64,000 nt of DNA from Leeuwenhoekiella marinoflava DSM 3653 (GTDB lineage: Bacteria; Bacteroidota; Bacteroidia; Flavobacteriales; Flavobacteriaceae): the NCBI RefSeq assembly GCF_900129005.1, contig NZ_FQUN01000009.1, positions 186,001 through 250,000 of the forward strand, in the 5' to 3' direction. Position numbers and translations under genes: made by a program. Each line of letters begins with the position of its first letter. Position 1 is the first letter of the stretch. Below the pieces are notes generated by a model. That model was not told the DNA's origin, searched no databases, and was given only the letters and a program-made list of their open reading frames with translations. Shown piece by piece: positions 29,101-36,534 of this stretch.

Positions 29101-29195
29101 AGCTCAAAGCCAGCTGAATTGAGTTTAGTACCAGGTGTGTGCAGATGAAGGTCGCATTTTATCCACTCGGACCCTCTATTTATTTTTATGCTCAT
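26115..29195 (-). CDS. TrlF-like PHP/SMC-type ATPase
   Basis: The 1026-residue protein begins with a PHP metal-dependent phosphoesterase domain (KCDLHLHTPGTKLN, about 13-26; VFGITDYYS; GCDAHSFFDIE near 245). Its SMC-type ATPase follows with Walker A IIGNKGKGKSALTD (about 345-358), a long coiled coil (about 470-780), signature QLSPGERGAALIVFYLL (about 896) and Walker B PLIIDQPEDNLDNQ, then IVTHNPNLAVVADAE. This matches the TrlF family of PHP-ATPases found in defence loci. It is probably a nucleic-acid sensor/nuclease acting with, or alongside, the type III system 15 bp downstream. Whether the PHP site is a nuclease is unknown. Confidence 0.88.
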   Translation of the reverse strand: MSIKINRGSEWIKCDLHLHTPGTKLNSAGFELEEGMDKWEEYCNKIEQSDVMVFGITDYYSCDNYFKFLSLFSEKFPDSEKVFFPNIEFRLDVSVNKTAEEVNLHVLFSNKKSISQEQIREFLSKLDTNISKNGAFLSCDKLDSHDFQRAAIKYSDLRPALNKVFGNDEPYLIFAASNNQGLRADTKSARKMNISDEIDKVCDGFFGGAQNTDWFLKNDRYEKHPDGTQDKSMPCPVLSGCDAHSFFDIEHKLGKEYSKTDAQGKLCDFSQITWIKVEPTFEGLRYLTYEPEERVFIGTQPEVLDRVHKSKTKYISKIEIGQVEGYDESQGIWFRDQVFYPSNELTAIIGNKGKGKSALTDIAGLLGNSHNESYFSFLDVRGRKFRKNGLASNFKAKLTWQSDNSEEKCLNEHIDPNAEEKVKYLPQSYFEDLCNEIDDNENFIKELNQVVFKHIDETDRLRKDTFEDYIEEVKTNCESSIENLRGDLNDINHDIVSLLNKNTTEYIEGIESKIKNLREDLDSHIENKPINPFPDDTEAKDEDEEADQNYKKLKEEEKKLQDAKVEESQYLEKLEIVNGNLIELGQIKFRFHEEQERIKTFRESEVEYLEKYGLDISDIFPTPTINLVPIEQKITSLEREKLKYQLELGKLEYTDEHSDLFENAQSLLWFKIESFQKEYDLVSNSLDEKQKFIEAYNASLKDWEIRKLAIEGEEETPRAGTLNFYKNELKNIAGDLPQKIIEYKATRRKISANIYDKKKEIVDIYSQLKRNIDNKLDENSEKIQGYRISLEASFQIKGLKTNFLDYIDKGKVGYFYGKDEANRRFNDFIKDLDPNDKEAVLNKVDEITAILESTEDQKQNPFFQIRSAKSLEDLFDYVYGLEFLNEKYALKFAGKDIQQLSPGERGAALIVFYLLLDNDEKPLIIDQPEDNLDNQSVFEILVPFIKQAKKHRQLIIVTHNPNLAVVADAEQIIHVNIVKEENYKFSLNAGGIENERINKEIVDILEGTMPAFDKRKIKYLKQRVSN

Positions 29196-29230
29196 AAATA
29201 ATTATTTACAAAAATTAAAAAAAGCTCAAA

Positions 29231-29428
29231 TTAATTATTTTCGGTTCTTATCAATAAATCCTTTGGCTCAACATTTAAAATTGTTGCTATTTTAAAAAGA
29301 ATTTCCAAGCTGGGTTGCGCTCTATTTTGAACGTAACCGTTTACAGTATTAAAGCTTTTGCCTAACTGTTCTGCGAGCCAAACTTGTTTGACACCTTTCT
29401 CTTTCAAAACTTCTTTAATCCGGTTCAT
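29231..29428 (-). CDS. XRE-family HTH regulator
   Basis: From the ATG at 29428 the protein has 65 residues and is almost entirely a Cro/CI helix-turn-helix (EVLKEKGVKQVWLAEQLGKSF, NTVNGYVQNRAQPSLEILFKIA). An upstream in-frame ATG adds 52 residues that cover a terminator hairpin and look non-coding, so it is rejected. It lies 35 bp upstream of the TrlF start on the same strand, so it is the likely leader gene and repressor of the trlF-mod-kilAN-res operon, much like the control (C) proteins of restriction systems. Confidence 0.85.
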   Translation of the reverse strand: MNRIKEVLKEKGVKQVWLAEQLGKSFNTVNGYVQNRAQPSLEILFKIATILNVEPKDLLIRTENN

Positions 29429-29526
29429 CGTTTTTTGTTTGAGGTTATAAATATATGTTAATAGATTTAAGAATACACAGTATAACATTATATATTTATC
29501 CAATAGATATGAAAAATTGAAATAAA

Positions 29527-29552
29527 AAAAACCGCCAGATAGCGGTTTTAAT
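29527..29552 (-). terminator. Terminator before the XRE regulator
   Basis: On the minus strand AAAACCGC, TATCTG, GCGGTTTT is followed by TTTTATT. It ends the transcript coming from the lipoprotein gene and separates it from the restriction operon. Confidence 0.8.
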
Positions 29553-29656
29553 TTATTGTTCAGAATTAAGTGTATATGATACATTCAATAGTATTTTTTC
29601 GAGAAAACTACTGAATAATGGTATTTATCTCTAAAGATTACTATAGTATAGATTTT

Positions 29657-30241
29657 CTAGCCTTTTTGATCACAAAGCTTCCAACCCTCATTCGTTTTTC
29701 TAAAGGTTACTGTTTCCACAATTTTCTTTGGATTTTTATTTTCGTCGGCATCTTCGAAAAATGGCGTTTCATTAAATCGAGCGAACGACACTTTGACCTT
29801 TGCATCGTTACGTTCAGGAATCTCTTGGATTTCGATTACACTATCGAATTTGTATTCACAAATTTTAAGCTTACCTCTTATTTTACCTGAAGATTCTACC
29901 TCTGAATCCACCAAAAATTTTTCGGCTTTTGGGGTTAATGTTATTTCGTAACTATCTTTTTTACCCATAATACCACCTTCAACTCGTTCTAAAGACCCAA
30001 TTTTGACAATTCCCCTTTCTTCCAATTTCTGGTAAGGTTTCAAAAAGTCTGGAAATTTGGATTTGAGCATATCGTCCATTTCCACAGTTCCATAAGTGAA
30101 TTTTTTTGTTTTGACTAAACTTTCATTGGTTTGGCAATCTTCGATGATGGATTCGGCTTTGCTATTGGTCAGTTTGTCAGAACCACAAGAGGTTAGAACA
30201 ATGCAAAATAAAATTGATAGTATTGATATATTGATTTTCAT
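29657..30241 (-). CDS. Putative lipoprotein, 194 aa
   Basis: The ATG at 30241 gives a lipoprotein signal peptide (MKINISILSILFCIVLTSCG; lipobox LTSC, Cys 19); the longer frame from 30289 has no signal sequence at its start and is rejected. The mature part has strands and a pattern ERVEGGIMGKKDSYEITLTPKAEKF, then FKYDSVIEIQEIPERNDAKV-like segments, ending RKTNEGWKLC. This resembles small Bacteroidota lipoproteins with an NTF2-like or DUF4878-like end (TVTFRKTNEGWKL), but the link is weak. Its place in a mobile element is unexplained; it might alter the surface or exclude phages. Confidence 0.7.
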   Translation of the reverse strand: MKINISILSILFCIVLTSCGSDKLTNSKAESIIEDCQTNESLVKTKKFTYGTVEMDDMLKSKFPDFLKPYQKLEERGIVKIGSLERVEGGIMGKKDSYEITLTPKAEKFLVDSEVESSGKIRGKLKICEYKFDSVIEIQEIPERNDAKVKVSFARFNETPFFEDADENKNPKKIVETVTFRKTNEGWKLCDQKG

Positions 30242-30269
30242 AAGTAGAATATTTAAATGATTGATATTA

Positions 30270-30635
30270 TTAAGAGGCGATATCCCCATCGAGTTTTATA
30301 GATAAAACTTGTCCTACACCATAATGAAAACCTTTACAACCAAGGCATAGCTTGTAAGTTGATTGAAGGTATCGGTATAAGTGCGCTCTGTCGTTTATGC
30401 TAACTTCATAAGGTTTAAAACATATATCGCATTTTTTGATTTGATATATTGCATGGAAGTCTGCATTTCTCATTTCGCTATAAGCATAAGTTTCGTGATG
30501 TCGATGTATAAATTCTAGTTCAGAAGTTAAAAACCCTTCAATCTTTTTCACTCTTTTAACTGCAAAATATTCTTTAATCAAATCTTCTGCGTCAAGGCTC
30601 AATTTGCCTGTGATTACTATATCTTTTTGTTTCAT
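30270..30635 (-). CDS. Hypothetical protein with zinc-ribbon-like cysteines
   Basis: Translated from the ATG at 30635, it has 121 residues with CDIC and CLGC motifs about 40 residues apart (KKCDICFKPYEVS, YKLCLGCKGFHYG), the layout of a split zinc-binding site. The N-terminal part is helical and has HRHHETYAYSEMRN. I do not recognise a family. It lies 28 bp before the lipoprotein start and is probably cotranscribed with it. Confidence 0.6.
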   Translation of the reverse strand: MKQKDIVITGKLSLDAEDLIKEYFAVKRVKKIEGFLTSELEFIHRHHETYAYSEMRNADFHAIYQIKKCDICFKPYEVSINDRAHLYRYLQSTYKLCLGCKGFHYGVGQVLSIKLDGDIAS

Positions 30636-31083
30636 AATTGGGTATAAAAAAAGCCTGGAACTCAACTTGAAGATTTCGAAGGTATCACCAGAGACCAACC
30701 ATCAACAAGAAAAGCCCAGACCAAAGTCTGGGCGTCTTGCATTGAGATGGCGGTTATAAAAAACTGGTGATTTTTCGAAACCAAATCAAGCTTAACGCTT
30801 TTATATTATTTTAAAAATTTATTTCTCTCTTATATTATTTTTTTTGTTCCCTACAAATTTAGGAATTTATAATTTTAATCTACGGCTTTTTTAATCTTAA
30901 TGCTTTTGTTGAAGAACGATCAGAAAAACGTTTTTACTTTATTAATTTAAAACCATTTTACGATAAACCATTTTTATATTAAAAGATTATTATGGCAATA
31001 CATTATAGCATTAATGTCATAATACTATAATGCAATATTATTATAATATGGCTATGCATTTTTAATATACAAAAACAATGCAC
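30636..31083. other. Non-coding, very AT-rich interval with inverted repeats
   Basis: No gene is seen. At 30714-30733 the hairpin GCCCAGA, CCAAAG, TCTGGGC reads on the minus strand into TTTTCTT and may terminate the relaxase transcript. At 31001-31008 and 31025-31032 the arms CATTATAG and CTATAATG form a further inverted repeat within a run of CATTAATG and ATAATG words, just after the relaxase stop. Confidence 0.5.
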
Positions 31084-31995
31084 TTACCTCTTAAATCCCT
31101 TTGATAGTTGGGTTTTTTCCTTTTTAATCTCATTCTCAATTTTGATGGCTTGACCTTTAATTTTCCGATTTACTACATCTCTTTCTCTTGGCGAACCATT
31201 CTTCAAAATATTTTGATTTCTAAACTTTTCACGTTCCGGTCTTCTGTAATTAAAAAGGAGGTCAAAAGCTTTTTCATTCTTCTCGGTCCATTTTGTTCTA
31301 TCGAAACCGACTTGATAAGCATTTCCCCCAATACTCCTTTGGGTAGAACGTTCTTTGGTTGTAGGATCTAATTTTAAAAGTTGGGTTTTATCTTTTCTGC
31401 TAACAATCACGTGGGCGTGGCTATTCAGACCAGGCTTATAATCGCCATTTTTAAAAACTCCTTCCACAACTTCGGGATCAGTACCTTTAAATTTTCTGAA
31501 ATGCTCTATTTTGGCATAGTAAACAAGACCCTGCCCTGTATGCAATCCTTTTGATTGACGATTAAAATTTTCAGCATAATTATCCATTACTTTTTTGATG
31601 TAAATTTTTAAAATGTCATTGTATTTTTTCAATTCTTCTGAATTCAACTGCCAAACGTCAGTAACCTCTTTTTTGTCAGTAGCCAAGGAAACCAAATGGT
31701 TCAGTTCCGCCTGACTAAAACTAATTGTAGGCGCATAATATTTAGCGTCTTTCTTACCCAATTTCCTTCTGTTATTGTCAATACTATCAATGACTTCAAC
31801 CAATCCAATATCAGTCCTATTATGATTGAAAAAGTCTTGTTTTCGATTTTGGAATTGGTTGATTTCTTTTAAACTGTTCTCTTTATTTATCAATAATTCA
31901 AGCTCCCGATTCTCCTTGTCCAGATAATTGGCTAGTGAGGAACAGCTTCCTGTGTTTTCCGCACCCAATGTGCTATGTGGCTTGCTAATTGGCAT
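31084..31995 (-). CDS. Relaxase-like mobilization protein (DUF5712 type)
   Basis: The 303-residue protein begins with MPISKPHSTLGAENTGSCSSLANYLDKEN, the usual start of the DUF5712 mobilization family. The motif GLNSHAHVIVSRKDKT (about 187-202) has the His-x-His strand of the relaxase metal site, and ENFNRQSKGLHTGQGLVYYAKIEH lies before it. The nicking Tyr is likely one of those in the N-terminal third. It should nick oriT and lead the strand during transfer by a helper conjugative plasmid or ICE. Its ATG overlaps the stop of the helper gene as TAATG, so it is translationally coupled. Confidence 0.78.
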   Translation of the reverse strand: MPISKPHSTLGAENTGSCSSLANYLDKENRELELLINKENSLKEINQFQNRKQDFFNHNRTDIGLVEVIDSIDNNRRKLGKKDAKYYAPTISFSQAELNHLVSLATDKKEVTDVWQLNSEELKKYNDILKIYIKKVMDNYAENFNRQSKGLHTGQGLVYYAKIEHFRKFKGTDPEVVEGVFKNGDYKPGLNSHAHVIVSRKDKTQLLKLDPTTKERSTQRSIGGNAYQVGFDRTKWTEKNEKAFDLLFNYRRPEREKFRNQNILKNGSPRERDVVNRKIKGQAIKIENEIKKEKTQLSKGFKR

Positions 31996-32459
31996 TATTC
32001 AAACGTTTCTTTAATTTTTGTAACCCAACCCGCTTTATTTTTGCTATCCATTAGTTGGGCTAAAGTCAAAATTGCTTTTCGTTGGGTTTGAACCTCATTT
32101 AATACTTTTGATGCACGATTAATTTCATACTGATTAAAATCATTTAGAACTTTAATCAATAACTGTCGTGTCTCTTCATTTTCCTCGCTTAGCTCCTTTG
32201 AGTAATTATACACTTCTTGCCGAAGTGGTTTCAAAATATCACGTTCCTGTACTTTTAAAAATGAGACCAACCGTTTATCCAATTCCCTTAATCCTTTTGA
32301 AGGATTTTCATTTTTTGGATCTGTTGGATTGATACCCGTTTTCTTAAAATAAATAATCATTTCTTCTACTAATTTGTAGAAACTAAGGTTGTAGGCTTCA
32401 GATAACTTCTTTAGCTCCTTATGATGATGGGCTGATATTAAAATGCTTTTTTTCGTCAT
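31995..32459 (-). CDS. BfmA/BtgA-family mobilization protein
   Basis: The 154-residue protein resembles BfmA/BtgA: KKSILISAHHHKELKKLSEAYNLSFYKLVEEMI is a ribbon-helix-helix-like start, followed by YFKKTGINP and a long helical part. Such proteins bind oriT and help the relaxase. It lies directly before the relaxase with TAATG coupling and directly after the candidate oriT. Compare the paralogue at 40039-40467 in E2. Confidence 0.85.
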   Translation of the reverse strand: MTKKSILISAHHHKELKKLSEAYNLSFYKLVEEMIIYFKKTGINPTDPKNENPSKGLRELDKRLVSFLKVQERDILKPLRQEVYNYSKELSEENEETRQLLIKVLNDFNQYEINRASKVLNEVQTQRKAILTLAQLMDSKNKAGWVTKIKETFE

Positions 32460-32577
32460 TATATATTTTTTATACTGATAATCAGATGTTTAATTGTTTA
32501 GATATATTTCTGCTATATTTTATTATACTTTTAAAATCCTTGCTGACGCAGTCATAGCAAGGGTTCAGCCCCGCAGG

Positions 32578-32617
32578 GCAAGTAGAGCAATAGGGGCTCT
32601 GCCCCTGTTCTACTTGC
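32578..32617. promoter_or_regulatory. Candidate oriT of E1 (nested inverted repeat)
   Basis: Outer arms GCAAGTAGA and TCTACTTGC enclose inner arms AGGGGC and GCCCCT around a TCT loop. It lies 119 bp upstream of the BfmA-type start, in DNA visibly more GC-rich than its surroundings. CTTGCTATT at 32613-32621, at its edge, recurs exactly beside the analogous hairpin of E2. Confidence 0.6.
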
Positions 32618-32674
32618 TATTTCTTCGGCATACACCGTCAACGTGCTTTTCGTTTTCATTACAACTTTTCTCTA

Positions 32675-33748
32675 TTAAAGATTAATCCTATTACCATTCT
32701 CATCTTGCAAATCAAAAACATCAATCAAAGTCTTCAAATTTTGATTTTTTAAATAGAAGTCTATGTACTTCTGTTGATGTGTTGAAATGATTTTTCTTGG
32801 CTTTTTATTTCGATTTTCCAAAAAGTAATCTGCGAGATCATAGCCTTTTTCTCTATGTAAAGAAGTTGCTTTCTGCTCTAACAAATCGGAAATTCCGATA
32901 TCAAATCCTGATTTTTCAAATTCATTGCATTTAACTTTCCATTGCTCAAAAGGACTGGCCGTTTCGCCAACCTTACCCAAGTCTGGATAGAGAATAATTT
33001 TTCGTTCTTTCAGACACTCTATTTTTTCTTTTGTTAAACCTTTCAAACTACCGGTCGCAAGCCATAAATATTTATCAAAAAGCAAACTCATAACGCAAGC
33101 CGTTTTTTCTGACTCGACAATGGCGATGGTTTTTTGATATTTTTTCGTCAAATGCAGACCAAATAGACATTGATTTAATTGGAAGCTACTTATTTTACCT
33201 TCCTTTAACTGGATGGCGTGTAACCAGTTGATATATTGCGTTCTTTTTCCTGAATGGTTATACTTTATAATTTTTGCACCACGAATATTTTTATTTTCAT
33301 CAATTTGCCAGAAAACAGTCGAATTGTACCAATATGAAGCCGTTCCTACTTGATAATCCTGAATCATTTTTTGAACCTCCTTGTTTTCAAATTGCGTTTT
33401 CAGATAGATGATGAAAATATTTTTATCATAATCCATTAAAGTGTCTTGCAAGTCTCGATCAGAATGAAATGAGCTTCCTTTTTTTGATTTCGGCTGTAAA
33501 TCTTTATTGATTATAATTGGTTCATATAACTGCCCTCTGTTCTTAAAAAACGCTTTTGGTGTATAATGATAGGCGCATTTCACTTCCCTATCGCATCTAC
33601 CAACCTCGTTTGATAAATATTCTTTCTTTTCCTGGTCAACATATCTGACGAATCTTTTTTTACCGCATTTAGGGCAAATATGTTTTAATGACTTTTTTTC
33701 TAAAGTATATTTATACATAGTACATTGCATTATCTTCATTTTGTTCAC
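32675..33748 (-). CDS. Primase-like zinc-ribbon/TOPRIM protein (DUF6371 type)
   Basis: The 357-residue protein has an N-terminal zinc ribbon (HICPKCGKKRF, then GRCDREVKCAYHY) and a TOPRIM-like part: IAIVESEKTACVMSLLF (conserved Glu, about 215-230) and ERKIILYPDLGKVGE (the DxD-like site reduced to D-L-G, about 250-265). This is the layout of the DUF6371 family carried by Bacteroidota mobile elements. It probably primes element replication together with the DUF3987 protein upstream. The first ATG codons (33748, 33739, 33730) cannot be told apart. Confidence 0.78.
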   Translation of the reverse strand: MNKMKIMQCTMYKYTLEKKSLKHICPKCGKKRFVRYVDQEKKEYLSNEVGRCDREVKCAYHYTPKAFFKNRGQLYEPIIINKDLQPKSKKGSSFHSDRDLQDTLMDYDKNIFIIYLKTQFENKEVQKMIQDYQVGTASYWYNSTVFWQIDENKNIRGAKIIKYNHSGKRTQYINWLHAIQLKEGKISSFQLNQCLFGLHLTKKYQKTIAIVESEKTACVMSLLFDKYLWLATGSLKGLTKEKIECLKERKIILYPDLGKVGETASPFEQWKVKCNEFEKSGFDIGISDLLEQKATSLHREKGYDLADYFLENRNKKPRKIISTHQQKYIDFYLKNQNLKTLIDVFDLQDENGNRINL

Positions 33749-33796
33749 TATTCAGTAATAGCAAGGCTTCCGAAGAATTTAAGACTTCATTATGGT

Positions 33797-33868
33797 TGCA
33801 TTTTGACTGCATTTTGATGTTGAGTATGAAATTACATTTTGCACTATGTGCATTTTGTTTGCATTTTC
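33797..33868 (+). repeat. Iteron-like array of TGCATTTTG
   Basis: TGCATTTTG occurs at 33797-33805, 33808-33816 and 33849-33857, with TGCATTTTC at 33860-33868 and a partial ACATTTTG at 33834-33841. Paired copies are 11 bp apart. An inverted AAAATGC follows at 33879. The array fills the gap between the primase-like gene and the DUF3987 gene. Confidence 0.7.
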
Positions 33869-33935
33869 AAACAGACTTAAAATGCTGTTTAACAATAACT
33901 TAATTCTAATAATGAAGAAAATGAACAAAGTGCAG

Positions 33936-35363
33936 TCATAGTAGCTTCTCATAAATACCGTGCGCTACTTTTTTAAATAATTTTCTATCTTTCAAATAAG
34001 TTTTAAATTGACGTTCACTCACTCTGGGTTTACCATTCAATTTTTTACAAGCTATTTTTATACCTTCTGCTGTTGCAAAACTTTTGTTGGTAGGTAAATC
34101 ATCTAGAATTGTTTTTTGAAGTTCAGACAAAGACTCATAATAGTTTTTTTTAATAGTCTCGTCTCTTACCTTGATAGCATTAAAATAGAAGTAATCAAAT
34201 AATTTAATTCCTCTCTTTATAGCGAACAGCTGAACTTCACGATCAGTTGCATTTTCAGAAGCATGAAATAACAACTGTATTATCAAAGCAAAACGAATGA
34301 CATATTGTTGAAGCTTAACCTCAATACTCCTTTCATATTCAAACAAATGATTCTCTGGACGTGAATTCTGCCAATGAAACAGATACTTCTTGGCTTCTTC
34401 TTCAATTGGAATTATATGCGATTCATTATTTTCATCAAATTGAAGATCAATAAGATTAGATATGGTCGTAAAATAATTTTGCAAAACTATTTCATTGACC
34501 TTGTTAGTATTCCATTTTAGGTTTTTTTGTAATTCAGGAAAAACGAATAACAATCTATCCAAAAAACCATTTTCACTTCTTCCACCTTTTGCAAATTCTT
34601 TAAGGACAGAGATCTGTGTGCTTCCAACTACTCCAATGAACGGATCTTCTAAACGAATGCTTTTGCTCGAAACTCTATCAACTGTAATACCTTTCCCGGA
34701 CCAAAAAGTTAGATATGTCTGTTCTTCACCAGAATTATTGTATCTATTGAAGTTTTTGATCCATCCGTGTAGTTCATCCATATAAATGCATAATCCTCTT
34801 TTATTATTGGAATGCGCTTTAACAAGAGCTTCAGGTGTGGCATCATTTATTAGAAATCTTTCTAAAAAGGGCTTGCTTACCTTGTTTTGCTCGCTCTCCA
34901 AACTATCCTCATAATCTTTTAAATCCCGCTCATACTTATAAAAAAGTTCGTTCTCTCTTATATGGATGGGTTTAAAGCAAAATTCTAATGCGTGACTTTT
35001 GGCGTCTCCTGGGCGACCAACTATGACCATAAAAAGGTTACATTTTTCCAACCAGCCTTTTTTAACTTCGACTTTATAAGTTACACCTATAGATGCTGAC
35101 ATTGCAGAAAGAAATCCTGCTCCTAAATAATCAATTGAAAATTGATACTTATCGTGAGCTTCAAATAGTACTTCTTGCGAAGTCTTCGGAAAAACCTCAA
35201 TAGGAAATGGATTTTCGTTCCTTACAGTTAGAGCTGTAAAATCTCTCTCTAAATCTAATAGGTCTATTGTAGGGTCTTTTTTCTTATCTTTGTAGTTGTC
35301 TAAACTATTTGAGCCTCTAATATTTCTCAGGATATTAGGGGCTCCGTTTTTTATAGCCTCCAT
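33936..35363 (-). CDS. DUF3987 protein (helicase/ATPase-like)
   Basis: The 475-residue protein has a RecA-like ATPase core with Walker A VIVGRPGDAKSHALEF (about 111-126) and a Walker B-like CIYMDELHGWIKNFNRY (about 190-205). FIGVVGSTQISVL and RSENGFLDRLLFVFP follow, the last with an arginine-finger-like Arg. These are the marks of DUF3987, a family common in element replication modules. The C-terminal third is a helical bundle and winged-helix-like end (GKPRVSERQFKTYLKD). It probably melts or unwinds the element origin. The start is joined to the HTH gene upstream by TAATG. Confidence 0.85.
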   Translation of the reverse strand: MEAIKNGAPNILRNIRGSNSLDNYKDKKKDPTIDLLDLERDFTALTVRNENPFPIEVFPKTSQEVLFEAHDKYQFSIDYLGAGFLSAMSASIGVTYKVEVKKGWLEKCNLFMVIVGRPGDAKSHALEFCFKPIHIRENELFYKYERDLKDYEDSLESEQNKVSKPFLERFLINDATPEALVKAHSNNKRGLCIYMDELHGWIKNFNRYNNSGEEQTYLTFWSGKGITVDRVSSKSIRLEDPFIGVVGSTQISVLKEFAKGGRSENGFLDRLLFVFPELQKNLKWNTNKVNEIVLQNYFTTISNLIDLQFDENNESHIIPIEEEAKKYLFHWQNSRPENHLFEYERSIEVKLQQYVIRFALIIQLLFHASENATDREVQLFAIKRGIKLFDYFYFNAIKVRDETIKKNYYESLSELQKTILDDLPTNKSFATAEGIKIACKKLNGKPRVSERQFKTYLKDRKLFKKVAHGIYEKLL

Positions 35364-35635
35364 TATCTTTTATATTTTATCGATTTAACTTCATTCAGAG
35401 CATCGAAAAGCTCATTATGAGGTATAAGAATCCTTCTACCTATAAAAGTGGCATTGATTGTTCCTCTGTCTATATGGTTGCGTACAGTTTGCCTATCTAC
35501 TTTAAGTATATCAGAAGCTTCATTTAAGGTATAAAGCTTATTAGATAGGTCCTCTTCTGGTTTATGAAGTAATTGAAGGACTAAACTTTTTAGTTCAATT
35601 ATCTCATTGTGGAGTGGTTCAAATGGATTGTTCAT
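35363..35635 (-). CDS. Excisionase-like HTH protein
   Basis: The 90-residue protein has a MerR-type winged helix of the helix_turn_helix_17/excisionase kind in its second half (LYTLNEASDILKVDRQTVRNHIDRGTINATFIGRRILI), after a short coiled coil (EIIELKSLVLQLLHKPEED). Such proteins stimulate excision by bending att DNA and may regulate the replication genes. It stands directly upstream of DUF3987 with TAATG coupling and 90 bp after the gene at 35725. Confidence 0.85.
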   Translation of the reverse strand: MNNPFEPLHNEIIELKSLVLQLLHKPEEDLSNKLYTLNEASDILKVDRQTVRNHIDRGTINATFIGRRILIPHNELFDALNEVKSIKYKR

Positions 35636-35724
35636 TATTACATTGTTTTAAGATTACAATGCAAATGAATGATAATGAAGTGGGTAGAATTAATTCGAAT
35701 TAATTCTAAAATGACTAATAACTA

Positions 35725-36534
35725 TTAATCAGTTGCAAAACGATTTATAAATTCGATACACTTAGGATAATTTATTAGTGCTTTAGATTGTTTAAGTTGC
35801 TTTATTAGCTGTGGATTTTTTTTACAGAATGTCTCCAAATTTTCATCCGCAATTTTATTAAAGCTATTCTTAAATGAATGTTTGTTGACATTTTCCTTTT
35901 CAGAAATTTTAGTTTGAAAATCACCAATACTTTCAAAATTCGAATCTGGATGTAATGGCATTTCAGATATATAAAACTTATGGATTATAAGGTATTTTAA
36001 TGCAACTAAATCATTTTCTGAAAAAGGTTTTCGGCCTGGTTTTTTATAGGGAATCTTAGGTACCTTTATTAATTCTTTTTTGGTAATTGAGTCAATCTTC
36101 GAAGTTGTTTTTTGCTGAAAATCATTAATGGTAAAGGCATAATAGAGCATCGCGTTCAGGTCTTTTCTAATCGATTTTATTTCGGTCGAATAGATTTTCT
36201 TTGACTTATACAGATAATTTCCTTTTTTAATAAAAAATTCTCCTCCTTTTTGGTGCGCGATTTCTAAGTAAGAAATAATTTCTTGTACAATTCTTGATCT
36301 CAGAGAATCTTTATTGGATTCTGTTTCAATTAAATTCAGTAAAACAGCATAAAACGGATATTTTTCTTTGAAATTTTCAATATGGCTTCGAATTTCTTCA
36401 ATTCTATGTTTATCATCTATTATAGGGGCGGTTTCAAAATTCTTTAAAGCAATATCATATCTTTTTGTCCAATGCTTAAGTTCTCTTTGCTTTCTTGAAA
36501 GTTTGAGATTTTCTTTAAAGTTATCTATTTCCAT
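35725..36534 (-). CDS. Hypothetical protein beside the integrase, 269 aa
   Basis: I recognise no named family. It is helical and Lys-rich, with a coiled segment (LSRKQRELKHWTKRYDIALKNFE) and a central KIPYKKPGRKPFSENDLVALKYLI that looks like a DNA-contacting hook, the PGRKP being like an AT-hook. The end NPQLIKQLKQSKALINYPKCIEFINRF is helical. It overlaps the integrase end by 10 bp, as the second gene of the integrase transcript, and might direct integration or control replication. Such a gene in this place is common in flavobacterial elements. Confidence 0.65.
   Translation of the reverse strand: MEIDNFKENLKLSRKQRELKHWTKRYDIALKNFETAPIIDDKHRIEEIRSHIENFKEKYPFYAVLLNLIETESNKDSLRSRIVQEIISYLEIAHQKGGEFFIKKGNYLYKSKKIYSTEIKSIRKDLNAMLYYAFTINDFQQKTTSKIDSITKKELIKVPKIPYKKPGRKPFSENDLVALKYLIIHKFYISEMPLHPDSNFESIGDFQTKISEKENVNKHSFKNSFNKIADENLETFCKKNPQLIKQLKQSKALINYPKCIEFINRFATD

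Noticed and set aside
29429-29584. N-terminal extension of the XRE regulator
   Set aside because: It runs through a terminator hairpin and the likely promoter; the 65-residue form is a complete HTH protein.
31001-31060. A short repeat run with CATTATAG/CTATAATG as a CRISPR or iteron array
   Set aside because: The words are irregular in spacing and low in complexity; only one inverted repeat is clear.
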